This document shows, piece after piece, positions 12,525-23,879 of a stretch of DNA of 64,000 nt. Source of the stretch: Torymus aiolomorphi. Lineage: Eukaryota > Arthropoda > Insecta > Hymenoptera > Torymidae. Every line of letters starts with the position of its first letter. Position 1 is the first letter of the stretch. The notes beneath the pieces are model-generated. The model had not been told where the DNA came from and did no database searches. It was given only the letters and a program-made list of their open reading frames with translations. The position numbers were made by a program, and so were the translations under genes. Location: assembly GCA_036365515.1 (NCBI GenBank), contig CM070876.1, positions 93,059,800-93,123,799 on the forward strand, read 5' to 3'.

Positions 12525-14400
12525 AATTCATCAAAAAAAGTATGGCAAAAAAGAAAAATATTTTCAAAATCTATTGGTAGAATGAATAGTGTCAGTCCTA
12601 AGGATATAGAACTATTCCATTTAAAGTTGATATTAAATCGTGTAAAAGGAGCAATATGTTTTGCAGATTTAAAAAAGTTCGAAAATGTATCCTACAAAAC
12701 TTTTAAAGAAACAGTAATTGCAATGGGATTAGTAAAAAATGATAATGAAATTTTCAATATTTTTGAAGAAGCATGTTCCATTATGATGCCAAAAGAATTT
12801 AGAAAATTTTTTGCTTGGTTTCTTATTAATGATGATATTCCTTTTGCTTGTGAACTTTGGGAATCTTTCAAAAAATATTTTAGTGAAGATTTCAAAGATA
12901 ATCAAGAGCATCGAGCATTAAGAGAAATTGATGAAATTTTAAAAGGTGAAAATTTGTCATGCTCTGAATTCGGATTACCAACATTTAATGATTTGACTTG
13001 TGAACTATCGGCTCATGAAAAAAAAATAATAATTGATAAACACAAACAGTTATTTCAAGAACATAAAAATCAATTAAATAATGAACAAAATGATATTTTC
13101 AATTTCATAATACAAACTAATGATCGTATGATTTTTATTGATGGTCCCGGAGGTACTGGAAAAATATTTCTTTACAAAACATTAATTCATTATTATTTAG
13201 GAGAAGGACAAAAAGTTGTTTCTATGGCATGGACTGGAATTGCTTCTATACTACTTCCGGAAGGAATGACAAGTCACAGAACTTTTAAATTGCCATTAGA
13301 TTTATCAAATATTGAAACAACATTTTTGAAATTAGATTCAGATAAAAGAAGGTTACGTGAATGTGATGTACTCATTTGGGATGAAGCATCAATGATTCCT
13401 AAAGAAGCATTAAAAGTTGTTGATAAAACTTTAAGAGATTGTTGCCAAGTCGATTCAATACCTTTTGCTGGAAAATTATTAATTTTAGGAGGAGATTTCA
13501 GACAAATTTTGCCAGTATTGAAAAATGGATGTAGAATCACTATAATTAATGAATCTATCAAACGTTCTGTGGCCAAAATTTAAAGTATTAAAATTAACTA
13601 AAAATATGAGATCCAATAAAATAAAATTTTCAAAATTCTTGTTAGAAATCGGTGACAGACAAGTATCGTCTTTATCAATATCTGAAAAATGGAAAGTCGA
13701 CAATATATGTGAAAAAATTTATGGTTCCACTATAACTGACAAGGAAGATTTATCAGATAGGGCAATTTTATCTGGTCATAATCAAGATATTTATCACTTG
13801 AATAATGAAGTACTTAAAAGAATAGATTCAACAGAGAAAATTTATTATAGTATTGATTATGCTAAACCAAAAGGAGTAGATCAAAGTGATGAAGATGTTC
13901 AATTAAATTATTCAATAGAATATTTAAATTCTTTAAAATTTCCAGGGCTACCATTTCATAAATTAGTATTAAAACGCAATGCCATTGTTATGCTCATAAG
14001 GAACATTAGTATTAACGATGGATTGTGTAATGGTACAAGATTAAAAATTTTAGAATTGCACAAGTACAATATAAAAGCCATGATAGTAACTGGTTACAAC
14101 AAAGGACAAATAGCTTACATACCTAAAATAACTTTAAATTCAGGAGAATCATCGTCTTTACCTTTTATATTATATCGGAAACAATTTCTTGTCGTCTTAG
14201 CCTTCGCGATAACTATTAACAAGTCACAAGGTCAAAGCTTCAATAAACTTGGAATATATTTTAGGCGGCCTTTATTCTCTCATGGCCAATTATATGTAGC
14301 TTTGTCAAGATGTACAAACCCAGAAAATTTATTTATTGAAAATGATTCGAATCATTCTGATGAAATTGAAAATATAGTATGGAAGGAAATTTTTGAATGA
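12525..14400 (+). pseudogene. Helitron A PIF1-like helicase, 3' part of RepHel
   Basis: This is the 5'-3' SF1B helicase half of a Helitron RepHel protein, which unwinds the donor strand. Homology resumes at NSSKKVWQKRK (about 12525-12557), before the ATG at 12582. Then come SIGRMNSVSPKD, a Walker A loop GPGGTGKIFL (about 13144-13173), Walker B LIWDEASM (about 13372-13395), GGDFRQILPVL (about 13489-13521) and the C-terminal ITINKSQGQSF and SHGQLYVALSRC (to about 14313). The Walker A Ser/Thr after Lys is Ile here, which should impair nucleotide binding. A frameshift between about 13555 and 13575 separates the two open halves (12582-13583 and 13549-14400). The C-terminus reads on to a stop at 14398-14400. 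Confidence 0.9.
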
Positions 14401-14841
14401 TGTATAAAGATTATTTTGAAATATAAAATGAAGAGCTTTAGACTATAAACGAAGACACCAATTCGCAAGACGAGTTAGCCACGGCTACCGACATCAATTG
14501 CTTTTTTGCATAAACGACATCAATTGGTTTTTTGCATATACTACAACCATTCAATATCTGTGGAACATTCCGACAACTAAGGCACGGCCGACAAAAATAA
14601 CTTTTCAGTTAATTGTTGTCATGTAACTATACTACTACCACTATTCGTTTATGTATAAGTGAATAAGTGCTATCATTGACAGAACTATAAATTAAAAGAA
14701 TCGAACAATTATTAAAATTTTGATCATTTTTAATTTCTTCTTTTTAAAACGCTATGTTATACAATTTCAATATGAAAATGAATATTAGAACTCCATTAAT
14801 ATAAAACACATATAAAATTAATATCATTTACAGATACCAAA
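14401..14841. other. Spacer between helicase and OB-fold gene
   Basis: AT-rich with no ORF of note. A short direct repeat, ACATCAATTGGTTTTTTGCAT with one mismatch, occurs at 14489 and 14508. A plausible splice acceptor (TTTACAG, 14827-14833) lies just before the ATG at 14842, so a non-coding first exon upstream is possible. Confidence 0.5.
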
Positions 14842-15924
14842 ATGTCGAAACGCCCAAAATCAAATAGTACTAATGAAACACCAGGAAAAAAAAATCAAAA
14901 ATTTCATTTACGTACACACCATCTGATTTTTTGAAAAATAAAATTCATATTGGCGACAAAAATGTGTAAATTATTTTATTCTATTCTTAAAAAATTAATA
15001 ACTTTAATATACTTTAAAAAAATATTTATTAAATTTATATATTTTAAAAGTATGGTTATTGGATATATTGAAGCAATAAAAAATCCCCGTACGATAATTT
15101 CTAAGGCTACTGGAAAATCATACGACATATTTAAATTTATTTTAAATAATAATGACGGATGCAAAATTCATTGTAATATATGGAATAAGGATATCGAAAT
15201 ATTTGAAGATAAAATCAACTATAATGAGGTCATTTTAATATAATTTAATAAAAATAATATAACAACTATTATTAGTTAAAATTATTTCTAGATCGTTCTA
15301 TTACATACAGTAGTTGCCAAAGAAAGTTCTAGTTTTAATAGCGGCAATATGCAATATGAATTCCACTTAAAAAATTATTCCAAAATTACTACGATAGCTA
15401 ATCGCGATGTATCAGAAGATATTACATCCTTAACAATTAAAACTTTTGAAGAAGTGAAACAATCAAATGGACTTATTAGTAATATTTATTACATATGTAT
15501 ATATATTAGAAATAAATTAAGAATTCAACATGTTTAATTAAAATTTCAGAAACTGAAGCATATTTAATGAGTGAATTTGCTATTTCGAATACAAATTTAA
15601 GTAAATTACTTGGTGCTATCACAGATAAAACCCATAAATTAGAAATAGTTGTTATAAATGGTACTGGAGAACGAGACAAATTTACAGAAGGATCCAAATT
15701 GAGAATAACAGGGGAAATATATATAGCAGGTAAAAAAACGTTTCAATTAATATCTTACATTATAGTCAACATTCATGGTGCAATTAATATATATTTATTA
15801 TTTTACAGAAAACGGACACATCTACTTAGAAATTCAAAATTTAACCTATATTGAAATACTACATGAAGAAAAATTATCGATGGCAGAATTAATATTGGGA
15901 GGAGAGATTTTGAAACGGGACTGA
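14842..15924 (+). CDS. Five-exon OB-fold (RPA-like) gene of Helitron A
   Basis: The proposed exons are 14842-14965, 15051-15228, 15292-15478, 15550-15729 and 15809-15924. Each intron starts GT and ends AG and is 63-85 nt long, and all four junctions keep the frame exactly, which is hard to get by chance. The product is about 261 residues. The stretches VIGYIEAIKNPRTI, YDIFKFILNNNDGCKIHCN and QYEFHLKNYSKI look like OB-fold strands as in RPA70-type single-strand DNA-binding proteins, which are known companions of some Helitrons. It would coat single-stranded intermediates of rolling-circle transposition. One frame error in the A-run near 14885-14894 (one A missing) breaks exon 1. The OB assignment rests on residue pattern only; the exon structure is firmer than the function. 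Confidence 0.6.
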
Positions 15925-17585
15925 GAATAGCTAAACGAAAAAGGATGCCGGTTCAAATAAAATAAAGCTAAGTACTTCGTTATAATTAATTAAATTGGAT
16001 TAATTAAATAACCTAAATTTTTATTACAGATTTTAAGTTACTACACAATCATACTTTTTATGATTCGTTATCAAATTAATTTAAGTAGTCTATACATATA
16101 GTCTTTCCCGAAATACATCATTTCATTATGACAAAATCATTATTCGAAAATCGAGAAAAAAAATTTATTTTAAAATTCATATGAAGTGTTTTTTTAAAAT
16201 AAACATGAAAATAAGATTATTTGGGAATTTGATAAATAAAATAGGACTACTTCATGGGTATTCTCAAATGACGATTTTCACAAATTTTTCTACAATTTTT
16301 TTTTAATACAAGATCTCGAATAAAGTATTGTTCATGTAAAATACTGAATAAAAATATTTAGAAAAATATATTGAATGATGCAAAAATTATATTCGTCGAT
16401 TATGAGGAAAAAGGATATTATACAACGGAAAAATATTCAGCATTAAGTAATATTATCTTTTCCAAATATTATTATTCAGTATTTTGCGTAAGTAATACTT
16501 AATTTGAGATATTTCGTTAAAAAAATTTCATTGTAGAATTTTTCCAAGAAAACTTCATGTAAGTATACCCTTAAAAAAGTCCCAATTTGTAAATCGAATG
16601 TCCACATAACCCTATTTTTATGTTTAAAATACGCTTCCTTCATTAGAATTCTGAAATAATAATTTTTATTCCGTTGCCTTTCAAATTACACGCAAATTGC
16701 ACATTAAGAAGGAAGTTAACTAATCTGTACGTTAAGAAAGAAGTTAATTTAACTGCTCGGAAAAAGAAAAGTAACATTAGTTGTAAAATAAAAAAAAGGT
16801 TATTTTTCTTAGTTACCCTCCCTTTTTTACCGTGCAAACAAGTCGACCCCTTTTTTAACACACAGTCAAGTTGACTCCTTTCTGCACGTGTAGCAAAATT
16901 AACCTCCTTTGTACCTAGCATTATTTATTTCAATTATTTTCAAATTTATTTTATAGGCAATTAGGTCTTACTAAATAAATCGTATTCCCAATTTAGTTAT
17001 TTTATATGATTTCTATTCCTTTATATAATTCTCAAATTCATAGTATTCAGTAGAGAAGTAGGTTTATAGGTTAGTAGAAGAAATTTACGTATTCCCGATT
17101 TACTTATTTTGCCATCCATTTATTTATAGATTCTCAAAATTCAAAGTGTTTAATAGGGGATTAGGCCTTTCTGTAATAAATTTTTTTTTAATAATTTATA
17201 ATTAAATCTAATTACAGCGTAAAGTAAAATTTATTACACGGTGGGATACCTCTACAAAAAAAAACGCGCCTATCAATCTACCTCATGGGTGGTGTGGAAA
17301 AGATAGAAAACAATATTAAAATGTTAGCACTTTTGAAAATTATATATAAATATATAAGAATAAGAAATAAAGTTTAGTAATAAGTTTCTTTAAAATAATA
17401 TACAGTAACATTTTACTTTTCACTAATGCGACTTCTCAAATAAAATAATTTTTATTTTTTTATAATATAACTTTTTTAATAATCAGTGTTTAATTGGGGA
17501 TTATGACTTTTGAAGATAAGATATAGATATATAAGAATAAGAAATTAGGTTTAGTGATAAGTTTCTTTAAAATTCTATAAAGTAA
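15925..17585. other. AT-rich non-coding DNA after Helitron A
   Basis: No gene seen. The Helitron 3' end should lie early in this stretch, but I could not fix a hairpin. Two related blocks, GAATAAGAAAT(T/A)(A)GGTTTAGT type, recur near 17360 and 17535. Short ORFs at 16643-16921 have no recognisable content. Confidence 0.55.
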
Positions 17586-17621
17586 AAGTGGGGGGGGGGG
17601 GGGGTTGGCGCGCGAAGCGCC

Positions 17622-17659
<38 letters not shown>

Positions 17660-17986
17660 TTGTTACGGGCGATTTATGGCGTCCAACACTGCATATTAGT
17701 ACCTACAGCCAAGAGTTCCGCACTATAAGTGGATAAGGCATCACAACATCCCTCTCAGTATTGACTAACACCACAACGCCTGCGGCGCCCCCTTCAGTTT
17801 CCGCTGAACTTTTCCAGAAATTCGGTTTGAACTCTCAAAGTCAAAACTCTAGTCCGCGCGGCATAAACCCCTATATTATAGAAGTTTATGTCACCCGGGG
17901 ACCATAAACCTATCCGGTTGTCATAAACCCCGGTATATATAAAACGGTTACCATAAACCCCTCAAGAGAAATTTACACACACACAT

Positions 17987-18070
<84 letters not shown>
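17586..18070. repeat. Microsatellite cluster with CATAAACCC motifs
   Basis: A G-run of about 17 bases lies near 17588-17604, then (AT)n and (GT)n to 17660, and (CA)n with (TA)n at 17975-18068. Between them is a GC-richer 300-bp stretch with four spaced CATAAACC(C/T) motifs (17866, 17901, 17919, 17950). I see no coding content. Confidence 0.7.
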
Positions 18071-18071
<1 letters not shown>

Positions 18072-18321
18072 TAATTAATGTTTTCGGTTACAGGAGATAC
18101 TTTGTAAAATGTAAAAATACTTACTTTCTAAAATGTAAAAATTTCTATATAAGTTTAGGGGTTGTTTAATAATAAATGGGGCAGGTTGCCACCCTTGTGT
18201 GTAGTGGCTTCTAATTCTAAATTATAAAAGCTTTAATATCCCGCTTGAATCACTTTGATCCGTGAAAAATTCGCTTGAAGCGGGCAAAATACCAGTAAAG
18301 GTGGATTTGAGACCACTGTGC

Positions 18322-18494
18322 GCCGACGACCTTTCAGAGGATGATGGACCAGATTAAAAGGAGTTTGGAATGCGAGGAAATGTTAGTCTATATGGATGAC
18401 CTCATCACTCATGCAAAATCTTTGAAGGAACATGATCGACGGGTACGCAAATTCTTCGCTCGTCTGACCGAAACCAAAGCAGTATTAAACTAGT
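18322..18494 (+). pseudogene. Reverse transcriptase fragment (YMDD region) of element B
   Basis: One frame reads APTTFQRMMDQ followed by EMLVYMDDLITHAKSLKEH. This is the Ty3/gypsy RT core around the catalytic YxDD box, where the two Asp residues bind metal. It is about 55 residues long and cut on both sides. The usual upstream PFGL...NAP context is frameshifted near 18315. Confidence 0.8.
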
Positions 18495-18507
18495 ATTAAA
18501 CTAGTAT

Positions 18508-20213
18508 TACATAACGCCCATTAAGAAGAATCCAGGCGTATACTACGCACGAATACGGCCGGTACGAGTTCAGAAGGGCAGCTGGAGAATCATAATATAT
18601 CTAGAACTCCACGCCTTCTTGGGCTCTCATGGTCCTACTACCAACCTTGACGTTAACCAGAAGCGGTGCGCTGTCCATTTCGATGAACTGCCTTGCAACA
18701 CCATTTTGAACAAGCATCTCGTCCACGTCAAGATACAGACTTTAAACCGGCTACATGAAGAAATATTATTAACCGTCGAGAGGATGGACGTCAAGAAAAG
18801 TAATAGTCCTGCCCCTCTGCGGGATATTAGGCCCAAGAGAATGGCCCCTTTGTAGTCATTGGAAGCCTCAGTAAAAGCCTCTTCGGACTAATTACCACCG
18901 ATGATACAGATCTAATAAACAAAAACATTGACCAACTACTTAAGGATCAAAAAGACCTCATCCACCTTACTGAGAATAAGACTCATATCCCTCTGCCGGT
19001 TTGAAAGAATTGCATATTATCACAGCTTCCCACCGTTCCCTACTGAAAAGTTTGGAAATCAATTTGCATAACAAAGTTATCGCTCTGACCAAAGAATCAG
19101 AGAAAAACACCTTCTTGTAGGAATTGAGCGCCTTCTCCCGACAAATGGACATAAAAGTGGATCACTTAATATACAGCAATCGAGAGCTGCTTAATATCCT
19201 CAACGACCTATTTAACCGCAGAGTCCACCCGAAACTGTTGCATCAAGACACCGTACAGAAGATCATCAATGACGTACGCCAGGCGGAGAACGACGTAGAT
19301 CTCCCCATCCCATCGCATCATGCGAGGGCGGAGAAAATCGCTAGGATAGCGACCATAGACGCCACTTACCATTCTGGAAGGATAGTCGCAAGTCTGACTC
19401 TCCCCTTAACAAAGAGGACAGCTTATGATTTGTACAGACTACACTCTGTTGCTGTTCCCCAAAAGTCGACCCTGCAAAACCACTATCCTATAGCTTATGT
19501 TGTATCCGAGTATGATCACATTGCGTTGAGTAAGGAACAACAACGATACCCCAAACTCAACCAACAACACTTTTAGAGATGCTTAGACATCCATTATGGA
19601 TATATCTGTGCACCTCGGGGTATAGCCTTCAAAATGGTATCCCAGAAAGAATGCGAAATCGAAATGTTGACCCACCAGAAGTGCCCTTTCTCTTTGCTCA
19701 GTCATCGTGAAATTGGATCCATCCACTCAATGGGTTTATCGGGAAAGTAATCGAACCTGGTTATATTCTACACCAAAAGACGAGACTCTCAGGATTTCGT
19801 GCTCGACAGACGTCTATCAAACCTTTACTCTCACGGGAGTAGGGATTTTACGATTGGCCGAGAGATACACGGTCCAAATCGCACAGGTTTCTCTGATCTC
19901 GAGTGGTATTAAGAAATCCAACACCCAATATATCTACAATCCGGACATCTCGCTAGATATAAGGGAGTTATATCCTGAAATGAGGATCCATAACTCCACC
20001 GACATCGGTCAACACGGAGCCTTTGCCCTGTCCAGTTCAACTCAGACGCACCCTTGGGGACCGAAAAAGAAATCCCTACACACAATAATATCACAAATAC
20101 ACAAAATCAGCCAACATCAACATTCGACTGCATACACCCACACACTTATATACGGGGGAATCGCTTTGCAAGTTCTGATTGTTATCGTGATTGCTTCTCT
20201 GTTTATTGCTTGA
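18508..20213 (+). pseudogene. Baculovirus-F-type envelope gene of element B, decayed
   Basis: Errantiviruses, the gypsy group of insects, carry an envelope protein related to baculovirus F (Baculo_F family). Recognisable pieces in order: the N-terminal ITPIKKNPGVYYARI segment near 18515; a region after a basic RPKR stretch (18828-18839) reading FVVIGSLSKSLFGLIT, like the F1 fusion-peptide region; a heptad-rich middle (19124-19576) ending in IALSKEQQRYPKL; and a C-terminal half (19707-20213) ending in a hydrophobic anchor, LIYGGIALQVLIVIVIASLF. Several frameshifts and stops separate these parts, including around 18855, 19000, 19577 and 19700. It cannot make a full protein as it stands. The family is assigned by motif pattern. 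Confidence 0.7.
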
Positions 20214-20420
20214 CGATGGCCCCGTCGTCGTGAACAAAGAATCCTACCCATATACAACCCACCCACCTTAAAGCTCGAAGGCCCTACCACAGCAACCAAA
20301 TCCCACGTACCTGCTAATCCTTGATTAACATTAAGGGCCTCCTTCAAATCCTTTCTGGGCGTCAAACCTTTCATCCCCTCAGCAGAGACTGACTAGAACG
20401 CACCTTTTTCAGACTCCGAG

Positions 20421-21013
20421 ATGACTTCGACAATCGAAAAGGGAAGTAACGATGTCGAAATCACCTATAGTAAGGACCTTACCCTAGGCGGACTTCTAAC
20501 GTGTTTCCAAAGAGCAGGCCCTATTGTAGCAACAAAAATTGTCTCAGAAACTCTAACGACTCAAACCACCATCCTTTCCTTCGAACTAAAAGACCATGCC
20601 AGGATTGCCGAACAAGAAAAGGACCTCTGGCTGTTGGAGAGCTATTTCGAGCACGACACGTCGGTTGTCAACACAATTGAAGAAAGGGCGCCGCCGCGGA
20701 CCAGATCCGAAATCCACGTAGTTCCCCTCATCCCAGAGCAACGAAGGTTGACCACCGCCGAGTATTTTGTCAACTACCATGGGCCTTCAAGAGGTTAATT
20801 CCGAAAGATAGGACACAAGCTGAGAAGCTAGTGGATGAAAATTTCTTGAAACATTTCGCCCAATTCGGCCCCGTGGAGTACTGTTACACCGTTAAAGGTC
20901 AAGGTGAAAGATTATCTCATGGATTCGTTTGTTATTTTAATCCTAGCGATGTCTTGTGTGCCCTGTATCTGAGCAAGCGATGTGATCGTGCTCGGCGAAG
21001 ATTGCAGCAATAG
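20421..21013 (+). pseudogene. Post-envelope coding region 1 of element B, two RRM-like modules
   Basis: Two frames (20421-20798 and about 20810-21013) lie downstream of env, where gypsy elements normally have only the LTR. The first has LLTCFQRAGPIVATKIV followed by TTILSFELKDHARIA. The second has FLKHFAQFGPVEYCYTV followed by LSHGFVCYFNPSDVLCAL. Both fit the pattern F-x-x-(F/A)G-x-(V/I), a spacer, then an aromatic strand and an alanine-rich helix, as in RNA-recognition motifs; the second has an RNP1-like GFVCYF. I do not recognise the protein. RNA binding is an inference from pattern only. A stop at 20796-20798 separates the two frames, and the spacer region is Glu/Arg rich. Confidence 0.4.
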
Positions 21014-21217
21014 TCAATGACGACCCAACTACTGGAAATTGTCCACATCGCCTGTGGAAGAGTTATGGATCGGCGCAATCGAAGACTATACGATGTCACT
21101 TGCCAGCGCCAGATAAAACTAAGTCATAGTAGTACTTCCGGACTTCCGCTGTAACTAACCTATTGGGACTTTTGCCTTTCTACTAACTTACCCTACCCTT
21201 ATGATCCCCAACATTAA

Positions 21218-21355
21218 CCTTTAGAGGGCCGGAAAACCGCTAAAGTGGCACACCCCCTTATCGACACTTTGTCTACGTTCAATCAATGATATAAGATACC
21301 TTCTGTCCCAATTTTTAAGGTGAATTTCCCTCTCAAAGTCCCGGCCCTCTAAAGG
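21218..21355. mobile_element. piggyBac-type MITE, 138 bp
   Basis: The ends are inverted repeats, CCTTTAGAGGGCCGG on the left and CCGGCCCTCTAAAGG on the right. They are flanked by TTAA on both sides (21214-21217 and 21356-21359), the target duplication used by piggyBac transposases. It has no coding capacity and interrupts the post-envelope region of element B. Confidence 0.85.
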
Positions 21356-21418
21356 TTAAGTAACACAATTTAAATTATATCTAACAAAATTCTATTTTTA
21401 TTTACTTTCTAGGATAAG

Positions 21419-22641
21419 ATGCAACCAACAATCTTCAATCGCCTACGTCGCCTTAAGAACCTACCGCCACTCCCGGCCCCAGAGACCATCACCAACAATA
21501 GACCTGTCGACGAGGAAACCACCGCGAAAAGGGCCGAGACCCCGAAAAACACGGTCGAAGAGGAAGTTATTGACCGCCTCATCTACTCTCTACGATGTGA
21601 TGAAGACGATCCCCGAACAGCCATAATTGTTTCCGAGGATGTGCGATCAACCGGAACAATACGGGCCATAATACGCGAGGAAAGACCCTTGGATATTTCC
21701 TCACCCGCGCGGGAACTTTCGATACTGTAGATCGTTGTGTCACGATAATAATGAAATACCTAAGGTGGGCCTACCCGGAATACAAAGAGGAAATGGATAA
21801 GGACTTCTCCAAACCTCACTCTCACGCCAATACAGCTTCTCCGAATCCTAATAGGCCCCAATCACGACTCGCGATATCTCCCGCTCCCAAGGACCCAGGG
21901 GAGGTGTGGGAAGTACGCCGTCTGGCCGAAATGGAGGGCCGACGAGAAAAGCGGCTTGAGCATGCCAAGGGGCTCCGCATCAATATCATCATACGTATTA
22001 AAGCCGCCGAAACCACTACCCTATTATACTTTTGCCAGTTTGGCCACATAGACTATTTCGTGACCCTACCGGTGGGCCACCGAGGGATACATCAAAAAAT
22101 CATAAAGTACTTCCGACCCGAAAGCGTAGACAAGGCGTTAGAGGAAGCTGACCCCCGATACGGGGTACGAAGATCGAATTCGCCGGTCGCAAGGACGAAT
22201 GTGCCCCTACACCAATATCACCCCATTTGCCGCCGCAACGTGAATTACTGCTATTACTCGAATCATGTGCGAGTCTGCCGTTGGCAGGCAGGCAAGGAGA
22301 CGCTTATGCATCGAACCTGTGGACGCTTAATCAGTAGGCGGAGTTGGGATTGTCATTTAAGTGACTGCGGAAAAGATCTTGATTATGTCACCCCTGTTCA
22401 GGCCCGCAATGACCAATCACCCGACGCGATAGAACGCATAGAAAGGCCCCGTCACCGAAATCAGGCCATGCAGACAGAAGAGCCCCTTGCGACAGAAACC
22501 AACCCACCGCTCTTGTATCCAACTCAGGAGAATTATTCTAAGACGAAGCTGGATACCATACTCCTGATCTGTCCCAGGAGGAAGACATTGTGTTGCCGGA
22601 AGAAGACGCTCCATGCGTCCTCCAATAAAACCTCTAAATAA
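21419..22641 (+). pseudogene. Post-envelope coding region 2 of element B, third RRM-like module
   Basis: Two adjacent frames (21419-21730 and 21751-22641) follow the MITE. A TTTCTAG that could be a splice acceptor lies just before 21413. The first frame is Pro/Glu/Thr rich and has no known domain. The second, 296 residues long, contains LLYFCQFGHIDYFVTL followed by IIKYFRPESVDKALEEAD, which lines up with the second module of region 1 (shared QFG, YF, P, V, AL). A Cys/His-rich segment follows (CRRNVNYCYYSN, CRWQAG, CGRLISRRSWDCHLSDCG) that may bind zinc. The product is unrecognised. The repeated module in both regions suggests one originally larger multi-module protein. Confidence 0.4.
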
Positions 22642-22890
22642 CTGCAACCATAAATAATTTACTTTTGTACCTAACCTATATGAAAAAAAAAAGAAGAAAA
22701 AACTTTTGTACATCCTGTTACCATTTTATAATAAAATCTACCAGAGTTAAAAGGACGAAAACTACTTTTTCTCCAAACCAGTCACCATCTCACTATCTTC
22801 TTAGCTCCATCAAATTTCTATGCTGATATACGAAGACGCTTAGGACTTAGGCACCTCCAACCCATCTTTTGCCAAGAACGGCAATGGTTT
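22642..22890. other. 3' untranslated part of element B
   Basis: No reading frame. An A-rich stretch at 22683-22702 is followed by pyrimidine-rich sequence leading to the polypurine tract. Confidence 0.5.
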
Positions 22891-22901
22891 CAACAAGGGG
22901 G
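22891..22901 (+). promoter_or_regulatory. Polypurine tract of element B
   Basis: CAACAAGGGGG stands directly before TGTTGTGAGG, the start of the LTR. This is where plus-strand DNA synthesis is primed in LTR retroelements. Its position fixes the LTR boundary. Confidence 0.75.
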
Positions 22902-23416
22902 TGTTGTGAGGTTACGCATAACGTTTTATTTTTTTTTTTTTTGCTTTATGTAAATCTTTATTCCTAATAATTGTGTCTAATAAAATAACGCGACATTGAA
23001 CTGTAAGAAACGAATGCTAGCCAGACACTCGAAAACAGTCAAAGCCACAAAGCAAGCATTCTTTTCTCCAAATTTATCAGCGTAATACAACACCCTCTTC
23101 CGTCACGGTCATGGGGGAGGTAGCGCAACGAATTCGAAGTGCTGACCGCGCAGCGACAACCAGCCGCCGCACGTGAAGTGACGAGGTAGTTGACGCTGCA
23201 ACCGTGAAGTGAGGGCCTTTTCCCCTTCATCTACGGTTCTACATATCCTCATATAGCCTTATGCGTATGGGATCATAGGGCCGAACTAACAGCACAGGCA
23301 ACGTACCAAGTTGGCGGAGATGACAGATGCCCAGAGAGCGACAGCCGAATAACGAAATTTCGCAAGAAATATCGTATTTACGTCAGCGCCATTAATTATT
23401 TGGCTCTCACGTAACA
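22902..23416 (+). repeat. 3' LTR of element B, 515 bp
   Basis: It begins TGTTGTGAGGTTACG after the polypurine tract and ends CTCACGTAACA, giving TGT...ACA ends with a short terminal inverted match. An AATAAA-type signal lies near 22978 (TCTAATAAAATAAC). There is no second copy in this window, so the boundary rests on the tract and the ends. No target duplication could be checked because the 5' end is lost. Confidence 0.7.
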
Positions 23417-23680
23417 CCGTAAAAGCGTTTACGATTTATAGCTTATGCAAACTAGTGTCAAAATTATAGGTAAAGAAATATGAATTACGTTATAGCAGAC
23501 ATCATATTTATATAAATATGAATATTTAAACAGTAAATTCGTAATCAGCCTACTCGATCACATAGAAATGAATAAAAGGCTTTTGTTGAAATATTACTTA
23601 TTTTTTAAATCAAGCATCATAAGTATTTTGGCCTTGCCGCCCACTTAAATCTGAGCGAAAATATTTTTTATCTGAGTTAG
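23417..23680. other. Non-coding spacer
   Basis: AT-rich, no gene or repeat recognised. Confidence 0.5.
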
Positions 23681-23855
23681 CACCTTTTTCAACCGGCTTC
23701 TCAGGTAGCACCTTTACGAAGCGGCTTTCGCGATATCATCTTTTTCAATCGACTTCGGAGGTAGCACATTTTCGAAGCGGTATCCGAGATAGCACCTTTT
23801 TAACCGGCTTCCCAGAAAGCACCTTCTTCAAGCGGCTTCAGAGTAAGCACATTGA
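23681..23855. repeat. Minisatellite of about 33 bp, five to six copies
   Basis: Diverged units of the form AGCACCTTTTTCAACCGGCTTC recur across the stretch, with variants such as AGCACATTTTCGAAGCGG and AGCACCTTCTTCAAGCGGCTTC. No frame is kept open across them. Confidence 0.7.
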
Positions 23856-23879
23856 AGTCATTATAAATAGACATGTATG

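Larger units (their letters stand above)
1126..15924 (+). mobile_element. Helitron A, autonomous-type but decayed and interrupted
   Basis: Coding segments in one orientation and in the expected order make up one Helitron: tandem OTU cysteine-protease domains, a charged repeat linker, Helitron N-terminal domain, HUH Rep nuclease, then a PIF1-like helicase and a separate OB-fold gene. The limits given are coding limits. I did not find a certain 5' end or 3' hairpin with CTRR. Between Rep (ends about 5190) and helicase (resumes about 12525) lie about 7.3 kb of foreign DNA; the protein homology breaks at one point and resumes on the other side. Several stops and frameshifts make it inactive now. 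Helitron B (24972-28210) shares the same domain order, which supports the reading. Confidence 0.85.
18322..23416 (+). mobile_element. Retroelement remnant B, 5'-truncated gypsy/errantivirus-like
   Basis: A scrap of reverse transcriptase is followed directly by an envelope gene of the baculovirus-F type, a long post-envelope coding region, a polypurine tract and an LTR. The 5' LTR, gag, protease, most of RT, RNase H and integrase are missing. Around 18486-18510 a short ACTAGTATTA tandem marks the RT-env deletion junction. All parts are on the plus strand and more GC-rich than the surroundings. Confidence 0.75.
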
